Positions 6,727 to 14,250 of a stretch of 15,697 nucleotides of DNA are shown here, piece by piece. The position numbers and the translations under genes were made by a program. The stretch covers positions 1 to 15,697 of the forward strand of contig CAYMPA010000060.1 of assembly GCA_964392105.1 (NCBI GenBank), written 5' to 3'. The notes beneath the pieces were generated by a model. The model saw only the letters and a program-made list of their open reading frames with translations, had not been told where the DNA came from and did no database searches. Source of the stretch: UBA7359 sp964392105. Lineage in GTDB: Bacteria; Pseudomonadota; Gammaproteobacteria; Eutrophobiales; Eutrophobiaceae. Within the stretch, counting starts at the first letter, position 1, and each line of letters begins with the position of its first letter.

Positions 6727-6772
6727 GTTAATGAGACTCCCGATAATCCCAATAGGGCGGAATCTCAATAAC
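6727..6772. repeat. 46-bp inverted repeat upstream of the VOC gene
   Basis: GTTAATGAGACTCC (6727-6740) and GGAATCTCAATAAC (6759-6772) are complementary at 12 of 14 positions. The 18-nt centre holds a further small pairing CCC-AATA-GGG (6748-6757). The ends are GTT...AAC, the opposite polarity from an attC site. It lies 28 bp upstream of the VOC start codon. It may be an operator, an mRNA leader hairpin or the edge of an inserted element; the sequence does not decide between these. Confidence 0.45.
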
Positions 6773-7118
6773 GTAATAATTAAAGGGTTTGTGTGTGTGT
6801 TCATCCTGAGTAATTTATTTATATCCTTATTATTGAATTTAATTTGAATATTAATAAGTTAGATAGCTTAAGAGCAAAGTTCTTGATACGTCAAGGATGT
6901 AGATTCAATAAACGTCAATATTATTCGGAAATAATTTCTCATTTTCACCAATAGTCGGGGGAACGGGATCAACAGGCTATTTCAATCCAGTTTCTCATTT
7001 CCGGGTTGTTTTTACTCCCTTCAAAATCAACGGTTTTAATAACTTATTAGCGAAATTCGATTAAGGATTATGAGATTGATGCCGATAATAAGACAAGTAA
7101 ATTATCCGGGATAGTAAA
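6773..7118. other. Intergenic region without a gene
   Basis: About 345 bp of AT-rich sequence. It holds a short GT run (about 6790-6801), two copies of ACGTCAA (6888-6894 and 6912-6918), and the leader of the downstream PilZ gene. No credible reading frame, RNA gene or intrinsic terminator was seen. A promoter for the PilZ gene probably lies here but no convincing -35/-10 pair stands out. Confidence 0.5.
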
Positions 7119-7472
7119 TTGAGCGCGCATTTAAAGGTAAATGAGAAACGCAGGCTAAAACGTTTTTCCGTTCGTTTAAAAGTCTATTCACAGCAAACAG
7201 ATGAATTATTAGGCTATGCTGAAAACCTTCATATAGAAGGGATGATGATCGCTAGTAAAGAACCTATCACTGATAATCAGGAACTTCAGATTTGGTTTGG
7301 TGCTGCAAAGGATGAAAAAAGATTAAATCGAATATTTTTATCTGCATATAAAGTCTGGAGCAGTTTCACTGATTCTGAAGATCGCTTTTACTATTCTGGT
7401 TTACATTTTGTTAGTCCATCAGAAGAGACATTGGATAATATTCAGTCGCTCCTTGATAACCTGGAAGATTAA
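7119..7472 (+). CDS. PilZ domain-containing protein with altered second motif
   Basis: A 117-aa stand-alone PilZ-fold protein. The arginine motif is present (R11-R12-L-K-R15, RxxxR), followed by the beta-barrel pattern LLGYAENLHIEGMMI and a closing YSGLHF. In the canonical (D/N)xSxxG motif the serine is replaced by histidine (N36-L-H38-I-E-G41), so c-di-GMP binding may be retained, altered or lost. No ATG is available at the N-terminus; TTG at 7119 with GGGATAG just upstream is the best start, since the frame is closed by TAA at 7098 and the next Met falls inside the domain. It is transcribed towards the Cache-domain kinase gene, about 80 bp away, with no clear terminator between. Confidence 0.72.
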   Translation: MSAHLKVNEKRRLKRFSVRLKVYSQQTDELLGYAENLHIEGMMIASKEPITDNQELQIWFGAAKDEKRLNRIFLSAYKVWSSFTDSEDRFYYSGLHFVSPSEETLDNIQSLLDNLED

Positions 7473-7552
7473 CAAATACATTTATTATTCTCTTCCGTCT
7501 TTGTTACCTTGCTATAATTCGATTCCTGTCGCTTGAGTTTAGCACTATGCTT

Positions 7553-9889
7553 TTATTGAGATTCGTTATCTTTCGTCTTCATATCCAGTATCTTTGACGC
7601 ATCTGCTACTGCAAGGTAATACCAACCAATCGAATTTAGTCCGTAATAGGCAAGCAGCTTTTCCCTACCATGCTCTTTATAACTGATGTAACCGGATTTA
7701 CCTTGCAGGATGTTATTTACGACATCTTTACGTGAATAGATTTTTAAGTTGTCCATTGAGTTAATAAGAGTACCGCGCTCATATGTATTTGACGTCTCTG
7801 CAGAGTCGACAACAATTTCCCCCTGATCATTTAGCAAATAGGTATTCTCAATTCCCTGTATGTCCGGCATGGCCATTAATTCATGCCGAATAAATTCAAG
7901 GGTCATCTCAACTGCTGCAACGCCCAGAAACTTCCCATTCTTATCAAATAACTTGCTGGTACATGGAAGTAATACACCCCGCCCACCTACATCAATATAG
8001 GGCGGCATCCAGCATGCACCTTCATTCTTCAAAGTGTTTACGTACCAAGGTCGCTTTCTTGCATCAAAATCGGGTGGATAACCGGTTTTGCCAGGATATT
8101 CTGCAAAAATTCCTTCTTCGAGGCCAACGTAGGTCCATACCAACGGCAGTCCCTGATCCTTAATTACATTCATTGCAGTCTTGTGATCATCAGCAGCAAC
8201 TACTGTATGGTGGCTCTTTAGAATCATTCGTTTAAATGTATGCCGCAGTGGATTAATAATGCGTACCAGATCCTCTACATGTTCATATTCAACGCCTGGT
8301 GCCAGTTTATATGCATGCCAACCGACACTAATGGGAAATCCATAGACCGGAGATTCCTCCAGATCCGGTGGTGCAAGTTGTGGATCGGCAAAATCCTTAT
8401 AGTCATAAAAACGACCTGAATCCGGTTGTCCACGTTCCAGCAAGGTAACTGCAGATGCAGCGACACCTTGAACGATGCCTTCATATTTAAGAAACTGTGA
8501 ATCAATGGTTTGTGCTTGCTTTGATACGGCAGAGATAAACTGATTCATCCTTTGACCTTGCAATTGTGCTTCAATTTTCGCTTTTTGCTGCTGAAAGAAA
8601 CTCCAACTCACTACAACTGAAGATAACAAAACCGTATAAACCACAATATTAAGCACGGCAAGTCGATGCCGGTTCATCCAGCGCATAATTTTCTGTACCA
8701 GGGTGTCCCGCTTCGCGCTGATAGCCGAACCATGCATATAACGGCGAATATCATCGGCAAACTCTTCTACTGTGGTATAACGATCGTCCGGCTCAAGTCG
8801 TGTTGCTTTTCGTACAATCGAGATGAGTTGTTTTGGGATATTTTGATGAGGAGCATAAGGTTTGGGTTCAGCAAGTTTGGCCAATTTTGCCTTTTCAAGG
8901 ACGCTATTATGATCATCCGCCAGGTAAGCACGACGAAGAGTTACCAGTTCAAATAAAATCAAACCCAGGGAAAACAAATCACAGCGGCGGTCGATAATGT
9001 CGTTTCTTCCATTGGCCTGTTCGGGAGACATATATGCCGGTGTACCAAGCAACTGACCTACTTTTGTTTCATCATGCTCATCATCTCCACTTGATCCAAC
9101 CCGTTCGGTAAGATCATCAAATACTTCATCATCATCTGAGATAATTTTTGCGATGCCCCAGTCCATAACATAGACTTCATGATAAGGTCCCACCATGATA
9201 TTGAGCGGTTTCAGATCCCGGTGAACTACACCTTTACGATGTGCGTAATGCATCGCATCGCAAACTTTTAAAAAATGATCCAGTCGGACCGGCAAACTAT
9301 GATGCTCGTCGAGCTTACCTTTCTCGTCGAGTTGTTTTTGCGACTCAGTGATAAGAACTTTTAATGTCTTACCCTGAATCAGTTTCATGGCATAGCCCGA
9401 ATTGCTCCCTTCGACCTTCATCTCATATATGGGAACAATATTAGGGTGCTGTAATTGTGCGGTGACCTGGGCCTCCATGAAAAAACGATCGAGATAACTG
9501 GGGACTTTTGCTACATGGGGATGTATTTTTTTAAAGGCGACAGTTCGTCCGAGTTCATTATCCTTTGCTATCAGGATCTCGGCCATCCCGCCTTCATCAA
9601 TGGATTCCAGTAATGTATAGTCATCCTGTGAATTATCGACCTCGCCCTGGGCATGTTGAGATTCCACATTACTAACGCTGGTTAAATTCCCAAATGCTGT
9701 GAGTTCGATTTTTTTTAGAAACTGGAAGCTTTTAAATTCTTCATTGTTAATGCGATTACTTTTATACAGTTCGGAAACAAATTCATCGTCTTTATCTGTT
9801 CCATTTTTTTCACAAAAACGTTTATACAAATCTTCAATTTCAGATTCGCCTATAGACGAGATACAGCGATTAATTTCTTCAGGCAGCAT
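7553..9889 (-). CDS. Transmembrane Ser/Thr kinase with extracytoplasmic Cache sensor domain
   Basis: A 778-aa three-part protein. Residues 1-90 are an uncharacterised helical N-terminus. Residues about 91-390 are a Hanks-type kinase: glycine loop IDEGGMAEI (97-105, third glycine replaced by Ala), VAFK with K120, helix-C E139, catalytic HRDLKPLN (223-230, D225), DWG (243-245) in place of DFG, and GTPAYMSPE (282-290). An acidic insert (about 251-275) sits in the activation loop. A membrane helix (about 409-431) leads to a roughly 330-residue extracytoplasmic region with features of a double Cache sensor, including FDARKRPWYVNTL (608-620), GVAAVEMTLEFI (656-667) and LAYYGLNSIGWYYLAV (746-761). 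It probably senses a small ligand and signals by phosphorylation. It is 66 bp downstream of the dUTPase gene on the same strand; no strong ribosome-binding site precedes the ATG. Confidence 0.88.
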   Translation of the reverse strand: MLPEEINRCISSIGESEIEDLYKRFCEKNGTDKDDEFVSELYKSNRINNEEFKSFQFLKKIELTAFGNLTSVSNVESQHAQGEVDNSQDDYTLLESIDEGGMAEILIAKDNELGRTVAFKKIHPHVAKVPSYLDRFFMEAQVTAQLQHPNIVPIYEMKVEGSNSGYAMKLIQGKTLKVLITESQKQLDEKGKLDEHHSLPVRLDHFLKVCDAMHYAHRKGVVHRDLKPLNIMVGPYHEVYVMDWGIAKIISDDDEVFDDLTERVGSSGDDEHDETKVGQLLGTPAYMSPEQANGRNDIIDRRCDLFSLGLILFELVTLRRAYLADDHNSVLEKAKLAKLAEPKPYAPHQNIPKQLISIVRKATRLEPDDRYTTVEEFADDIRRYMHGSAISAKRDTLVQKIMRWMNRHRLAVLNIVVYTVLLSSVVVSWSFFQQQKAKIEAQLQGQRMNQFISAVSKQAQTIDSQFLKYEGIVQGVAASAVTLLERGQPDSGRFYDYKDFADPQLAPPDLEESPVYGFPISVGWHAYKLAPGVEYEHVEDLVRIINPLRHTFKRMILKSHHTVVAADDHKTAMNVIKDQGLPLVWTYVGLEEGIFAEYPGKTGYPPDFDARKRPWYVNTLKNEGACWMPPYIDVGGRGVLLPCTSKLFDKNGKFLGVAAVEMTLEFIRHELMAMPDIQGIENTYLLNDQGEIVVDSAETSNTYERGTLINSMDNLKIYSRKDVVNNILQGKSGYISYKEHGREKLLAYYGLNSIGWYYLAVADASKILDMKTKDNESQ

Positions 9890-9955
9890 AATAAATCAGA
9901 CTACATCGATAATGTATTAAATGTATGCACGCCATGTGTTTTATCATAGTAAACA

Positions 9956-10414
9956 TCAGGAAATATTGCGATTATCCTCTTCTGTTTTGGTCGCTTTTTT
10001 ATAATTCGTATCCTGGCGCTTTAAATTAACAGCATGCTTCTGTTGATAGATATCAAATACCTTTTCTGCAGTCAGTCCGGCACACATCATGGCGGATACA
10101 AGAAAATGGAGAATATCGATCAATTCAACACGAATGTTTTGCATGTCTATTTCATCCTTGCTCCACCATTTCCATAACAACTCTTCATCGAGTTCAATCA
10201 ACTCTTCATCGAGTTCAATCAACTCTTCTTTCATTGCCTTTGAATAGTTCGTTAACCACTCATTTGGTAAATCATTTACCATCAATTTATTATCAGTAAC
10301 AGCCGCCATGATCGATTGCATACTCAAATCCTGTCCTGATTTATCTTTGAGTTTGTTTTTGCTAAAGACATAATCATTGAGTTCTGTCTGCATCTCGAAA
10401 ATCTCGTCTAACAT
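9956..10414 (-). CDS. Dimeric all-alpha dUTP diphosphatase (MazG-like NTPase superfamily)
   Basis: A 152-aa protein with the layout of the dimeric dUTPase family: LxxMQTELN at the N-terminus (6-13), EWLTNYSKAMKEEL (52-65), WKWWSK (81-86) and VELIDILHFLVSAMM (96-110). It would hydrolyse dUTP to dUMP, keeping uracil out of DNA and supplying dTMP synthesis. Metal binding in this superfamily uses an ExxE plus ExxD pair; the ExxD is E97-D100. The ExxE helix is duplicated here (EELIELD at 63-69 and again 70-76) by a 21-bp tandem repeat in the DNA. The ATG at 10414 has GGAG with 7-nt spacing. It is divergent from uup and upstream of the Cache kinase. Confidence 0.85.
   Translation of the reverse strand: MLDEIFEMQTELNDYVFSKNKLKDKSGQDLSMQSIMAAVTDNKLMVNDLPNEWLTNYSKAMKEELIELDEELIELDEELLWKWWSKDEIDMQNIRVELIDILHFLVSAMMCAGLTAEKVFDIYQQKHAVNLKRQDTNYKKATKTEEDNRNIS
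10178..10228 (-). repeat. 21-bp in-frame tandem duplication in the dUTPase gene
   Basis: The unit at 10178-10198 is repeated without any mismatch at 10199-10219, and its first 9 bases (CAACTCTTC) recur at 10220-10228. On the coding strand each full unit encodes EELIELD. The absence of substitutions between copies suggests a recent replication-slippage or unequal-exchange event. It adds exactly seven residues (two helical turns) to the metal-binding helix. Confidence 0.95.
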
Positions 10415-10445
10415 GGTGGACTCCGTTTTTGATTCTTTTTGTGGT

Positions 10446-10467
10446 GGGACAGACTTAAGTCTGTCCC
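10446..10467. repeat. Perfect 22-bp palindrome (REP-like)
   Basis: The half-site GGGACAGACTT is followed by its exact reverse complement, with no spacer. It lies between the divergent dUTPase and uup genes. The core CAGACTTAAGTCTG resembles the palindromes at 15587-15604 and 15657-15671. In many gammaproteobacteria similar TCAGACTTAAGTCTGA palindromes are dispersed as REP-type elements mobilised by REP-associated tyrosine transposases; assignment to that class here is inference. Confidence 0.7.
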
Positions 10468-10526
10468 CTGCTAACTTACCATGATTATACGTCCTGACAA
10501 ATCCTGTCCCGTTTCGATGAATACTA

Positions 10527-10532
10527 TATAAT
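10527..10532 (+). promoter_or_regulatory. Candidate -10 box for uup
   Basis: A consensus TATAAT lies 26 bp upstream of the chosen uup ATG. The -35 region at about 17 bp distance (CTGTCC, 10504-10509) is a poor match, so promoter strength and identity are uncertain. A TTG start at 10550 would leave only a short leader, which also favours the ATG at 10559. Confidence 0.35.
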
Positions 10533-10558
10533 CGCGCTTTTTTAAACTATTGAAAGCA

Positions 10559-12475
10559 ATGCCTTTAATCACATTTGACAAGATTTCTATTGAATTCGGC
10601 GATCATCTCATCCTGAACAGCGTCAATCTGGCGCTGGAATCGGGCGAGCGTGTCTGTCTGATTGGGCGTAATGGTGCGGGTAAATCTACCTTGATCAATA
10701 TTATTTCCGGGAGGATTGAACCAGATAGTGGTGAGATTGTTAAGCAGTCCCATCTCAGGGTGAGTCAATTGGAGCAATCACTTCCTGATACACAGGATAT
10801 ATCAGTGAAAGTCTATGTCGCTCAGGGTCTTAGCCATTTACAGAAATTACTAAAAGATTACGAAGCGCTTTCAAATAAGAATATCGAAAATGATCCAGCC
10901 GGCTTACGGGAACTGGAAGACCTTCAACATCAGATCGAAGCCGAAGGTGGCTGGTATATTGATCAGCGTGTAGACACCATTATTTCAGAACTGAATTTAC
11001 CGGCTGAGTTAAAACTCAATCAATTATCAGGCGGTTGGCGACGCCGGGTCGCGCTCGGCAAGGCACTGGTTAATAACCCGCAAGTGTTATTGCTTGATGA
11101 ACCGACGAATCATCTCGACCTTAGTACTATCCAATGGCTGGAAAATCGCGTTCTAGATTTTAACGGTGCCGTAATCTTTATTACGCACGATCGGGCATTT
11201 CTACAAAGACTGGCAACACGAATTATTGAACTGGATCGAGGGCAACTCTCCAGTTGGCCGGGAACTTATCAAGATTTTTTAATGAATAAGGAAAAGGCAT
11301 TAGAAGATGAAACAAGGAATAATGCCTTGTTTGATAAAAAGCTGGGAGAAGAAGAAGTCTGGATAAGACAAGGTATCAAGGCAAGGCGAACGCGTAATGA
11401 AGGACGTGTACGTTCATTAATGGGGATGCGTGAAGAAGTAGCAAAGCGATTAAAGCCACAATCGAAGGCGCGTATTCATATTGAAGAGGCCGAACAATCC
11501 GGGCGCAAGGTCATTGAAGCATACAATATTTGCCATAGTTATGGTGAACAGACGCTAATCAACAAGCTGTCATTAAAGATCATGCGTGGTGATCGTATTG
11601 GCCTGATTGGTAATAACGGGGTTGGCAAAAGTACCTTGTTAAAAATTCTGCTAGGTGAAATTGAACCAGACTCCGGTACAGTAAAGATTGGTACTAATCT
11701 TGAGATCGCCTACTTCGATCAACTGCGTCGCAACCTGGATCCGGAAAAAACCATTGCCCAGATCGTTGGTGATGGTGGTGACTATATAAAACTGAATGGC
11801 AAGGAACGACATATCATTGGTTACTTAAGAGGTTTCCTGTTCACTGCCAAACGCGCAATGACAAAAATCAAGGTCTTGTCCGGTGGGGAAAAAAACCGTG
11901 TCATACTTGCCAGGTTATTAATCCGCCCTAGTAATCTATTAGTACTTGATGAACCGACCAATGATCTTGATGTAGAAACATTGGAAGTCCTGGAAGACAG
12001 ACTTTCAGAGTATAAAGGGACATTGATCATCGTAACTCATGACAGAGAATTTCTTGATAATGTGGTCAGTAGTATCCTGGTATTTGAAGACTCGGGAACC
12101 ATTCAGAACTATGCCGGTGGTTTTAGTGATTGGCTCAAGCACGGTAAACATCTTGCAGAAATGGATAACCCGGTATTAGCTAAAGACAGAAAGAACAAGC
12201 TTGATGATACTGACAAGAAACGAAGTAATAAAAGGAAGCTTGGATATAAACTGAAACTGGAACTGGATGCATTACCCGAAACAATCGAGATACTTGAACG
12301 AGAAGTCGCTGAACTTGAAAAACAATCTCATACTAAAGGTTTTTATTCAAAACCATATGCAGAACAACAACCTGTTCTTGATGAATTGCATGCAAAACAC
12401 AAAGGACTGGACAAAGCTATTCAACGTTGGGATGAACTCGAAAGTTTTGAAAAAGAATTACAGGCGAATAAATAA
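10559..12475 (+). CDS. uup: ABC-F family ATPase Uup
   Basis: A 638-aa ABC-F protein of typical Uup length. NBD1: Walker A GRNGAGKS (36-43), LSGGW (156-160), LLLDEPTNHLD (177-187). A charged inter-domain linker occupies about 240-315. NBD2: GNNGVGKS (351-358), LSGGE (440-444), LVLDEPTNDLD (461-471). The C-terminal 70 residues form the basic coiled-coil domain (ELDALPETIEILEREVAELE) that distinguishes Uup. There are no membrane segments. ABC-F ATPases act on ribosomes; Uup has been linked to ribosome function and to suppression of transposon precise excision in E. coli. The ATG at 10559 is preferred over TTG at 10550 because the protein then begins directly at the conserved first strand. The stop codon abuts the ATG of the DMT gene, indicating an operon. 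Confidence 0.93.
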   Translation: MPLITFDKISIEFGDHLILNSVNLALESGERVCLIGRNGAGKSTLINIISGRIEPDSGEIVKQSHLRVSQLEQSLPDTQDISVKVYVAQGLSHLQKLLKDYEALSNKNIENDPAGLRELEDLQHQIEAEGGWYIDQRVDTIISELNLPAELKLNQLSGGWRRRVALGKALVNNPQVLLLDEPTNHLDLSTIQWLENRVLDFNGAVIFITHDRAFLQRLATRIIELDRGQLSSWPGTYQDFLMNKEKALEDETRNNALFDKKLGEEEVWIRQGIKARRTRNEGRVRSLMGMREEVAKRLKPQSKARIHIEEAEQSGRKVIEAYNICHSYGEQTLINKLSLKIMRGDRIGLIGNNGVGKSTLLKILLGEIEPDSGTVKIGTNLEIAYFDQLRRNLDPEKTIAQIVGDGGDYIKLNGKERHIIGYLRGFLFTAKRAMTKIKVLSGGEKNRVILARLLIRPSNLLVLDEPTNDLDVETLEVLEDRLSEYKGTLIIVTHDREFLDNVVSSILVFEDSGTIQNYAGGFSDWLKHGKHLAEMDNPVLAKDRKNKLDDTDKKRSNKRKLGYKLKLELDALPETIEILEREVAELEKQSHTKGFYSKPYAEQQPVLDELHAKHKGLDKAIQRWDELESFEKELQANK

Positions 12476-13378
12476 ATGCATTTTGATAAACGCTATCTTA
12501 TACACGGTTTTTTACCGGCATTTTCTTCAGCCTGTTGTTTTGCTATTTTGGTAAGCTGTATCAAAGCCGCATCGTCTGAATTACCTGCACCACAATTGGT
12601 TTTTCTTAGAAGTGTTGTTGGCCTGCTAATTATTCTTCCAGTCGTTTTACCACGCGGAATTGAATTTATTAAAACGCCTATATTGCCTTTGCATATGCTT
12701 CGTAGTTTTATCAGCCTTTGTGCAATGACCTGTCTCTATTATGCCATTGGTCATGTGGGTTTATCTGAATCAACCTTGCTGAATGCAACGTCACCGTTGT
12801 TTATTGGTTTACTGGCAATGCCGATATTAAAAGAAAAGACAAATTTACGAAGTGCAGTAACAATAATTATTGGGTTTGTTGGTGTAACGATGATTCTTAA
12901 ACCCGGTACAGCCTTATTTACATTTGCAGCCTTGATTGGACTTTGTTCAGGTTTTTTTATTGGTTGTGCAAAAATACTGGTTCGATATATGGCCAATACT
13001 GAACCAGTCATGCGTACCGTCTTTTACTTCAGTATTTTTTCAACGATCTATTCAGGCATTTTAATGATCTGGTTCTGGCAAACACCAAGCCTGATAAATG
13101 TATCGATCATGATGCTGGCAGGTATAAGTGCAACGGGCGGACAAACACTACTAACCTATGCCTTTACCCATAATGAAGCGGTAACTGTTGCGCCATTTAC
13201 TTATGTTACTGTAATGATGGCGACCTTGATTGGCTGGATTGTCTGGAATGAATTACCAGATATTGGATCCAGTATTGGTGCTGTTTTAATTATAGGGTCT
13301 TGTTTATCTCTCACGGTACAAGGCAAGTTACCGAATCCCTGGAAATTAAAAATACCAAAAATCCAGAAACTTGATTAA
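12476..13378 (+). CDS. DMT-superfamily transporter with two EamA domains
   Basis: A 300-aa polytopic membrane protein with about ten predicted helices arranged as two EamA repeats (about 12-142 and 150-282). Recognisable features are PQLVFLRSVVGLLI (39-52), an LYYAIGHVGLSESTLL segment in repeat 1 and a TYAFTHNEAVTVAPFTYVT segment in repeat 2. Relatives export amino acids, purines or other metabolites; the substrate is unpredictable. The ATG begins on the base after the uup stop codon, so translation is probably coupled to uup. The 3' end meets the fructosamine-kinase gene tail to tail, sharing stop-codon bases. Confidence 0.9.
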   Translation: MHFDKRYLIHGFLPAFSSACCFAILVSCIKAASSELPAPQLVFLRSVVGLLIILPVVLPRGIEFIKTPILPLHMLRSFISLCAMTCLYYAIGHVGLSESTLLNATSPLFIGLLAMPILKEKTNLRSAVTIIIGFVGVTMILKPGTALFTFAALIGLCSGFFIGCAKILVRYMANTEPVMRTVFYFSIFSTIYSGILMIWFWQTPSLINVSIMMLAGISATGGQTLLTYAFTHNEAVTVAPFTYVTVMMATLIGWIVWNELPDIGSSIGAVLIIGSCLSLTVQGKLPNPWKLKIPKIQKLD

Positions 13379-14250
13379 ATCAAAGAATTAATCGTTGATA
13401 TGCAGGTTTGATAATAACTTTGACCAAATAAATTTAAATGATTCAGTTCATGATATAAACGATACAAGCTTATTCGCTGTTCTGATCCTTCCTGTAGCGG
13501 CCAAACTTCGGCATAGGCCGCTTCACACCTTGGACCAAAACCACCAAACAAACGCATCATACCTGTCTCTGCTTCACGATGGCCATAATAGCTGGCCGGA
13601 TCAAAGATAACCGGTTTACCCTTTTCATTTGCGGAGGCATTACCTGACCATAGATCGCCATGTAATAACACGGCCGGTTCATTAATATCTCCTAACAATG
13701 AATCCAGCTGCAACATCAACTTATCACCTATTACTAATAGCGGATCGTCCTTGTCTGTTTTTGTTGAAAATAATTTTAATTGCCAGGCTAATCTTTGTTC
13801 GCGCCAAAAGATTAACCAATTATCCTGCCAGGTATTAATCTGCATACTGGTACCAAGATAATTATCGCGCATGAAACCGTATTGATCTCTTTGTGTGACT
13901 TTATGTAACTCAGCCAGACTTCGTCCCATTTGTTCCTGCCAATCATTGGCTGGTGTTCCTTCATTAAAGCGTTCCATAACTATAAAGTCATCACCATAAG
14001 CAATGGGTTCAGGCACATGAATTACATCCGGTTCGGATAATAGTAATAAGGCTTCATATTCAGTTTCAAATAGTCCGGGCGTTGTTGTCGTTGATGGATG
14101 TGTCTTTATAAAAAATTGACGACCATCTTTTAATGTCACAATACGACTATCATTAATACAACCGCCATGAGCTGTTTGACTATCAGCAAATTTGGCTTCC
14201 TGATTTGTACTGGACGATATTGCTGCTTCAATACGGGACTGAAGTGTCAT
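13375..14250 (-). CDS. Fructosamine/ketosamine-3-kinase family protein
   Basis: A 291-aa kinase of the fructosamine-kinase family at the usual length of about 290. Visible motifs are FFIKTH with K49 as the ATP-site lysine, FETEYEALLLL (61-71), catalytic loop LLHGDLWSGN (195-204, D199, N204) and metal-binding IFDPASYYGHREAE (215-228, D217). Bacterial members phosphorylate ketoamine adducts, chiefly ribulosamines and erythrulosamines, on the third carbon, which destabilises the adduct and frees the protein amine. Its ATG overlaps the stop of the upstream LMW-PTP gene as ATGA, so the two are translationally coupled. A link between these two families in bacterial genomes has been noted before. 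Sugar specificity cannot be told from sequence. Confidence 0.92.
   Translation of the reverse strand: MTLQSRIEAAISSSTNQEAKFADSQTAHGGCINDSRIVTLKDGRQFFIKTHPSTTTTPGLFETEYEALLLLSEPDVIHVPEPIAYGDDFIVMERFNEGTPANDWQEQMGRSLAELHKVTQRDQYGFMRDNYLGTSMQINTWQDNWLIFWREQRLAWQLKLFSTKTDKDDPLLVIGDKLMLQLDSLLGDINEPAVLLHGDLWSGNASANEKGKPVIFDPASYYGHREAETGMMRLFGGFGPRCEAAYAEVWPLQEGSEQRISLYRLYHELNHLNLFGQSYYQTCISTINSLI

Noticed and set aside
6478..6771. Plus-strand reading frame of 97 codons opposite the VOC gene
   Set aside because: It lies antisense to a gene with intact family motifs, has no ribosome-binding site of note and no protein-like composition.
9161..9167. DWG in place of DFG taken as a sign of a dead kinase
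   Set aside because: The metal-binding aspartate is kept, and DWG with a following G/I-A-K is common in a whole subgroup of bacterial kinases; the HRDLKPLN loop and the ATP lysine are intact.
10178..10228. Start of a CRISPR or longer repeat array
   Set aside because: Only two and a partial head-to-tail copies exist with no spacers, and they lie inside a coding frame.
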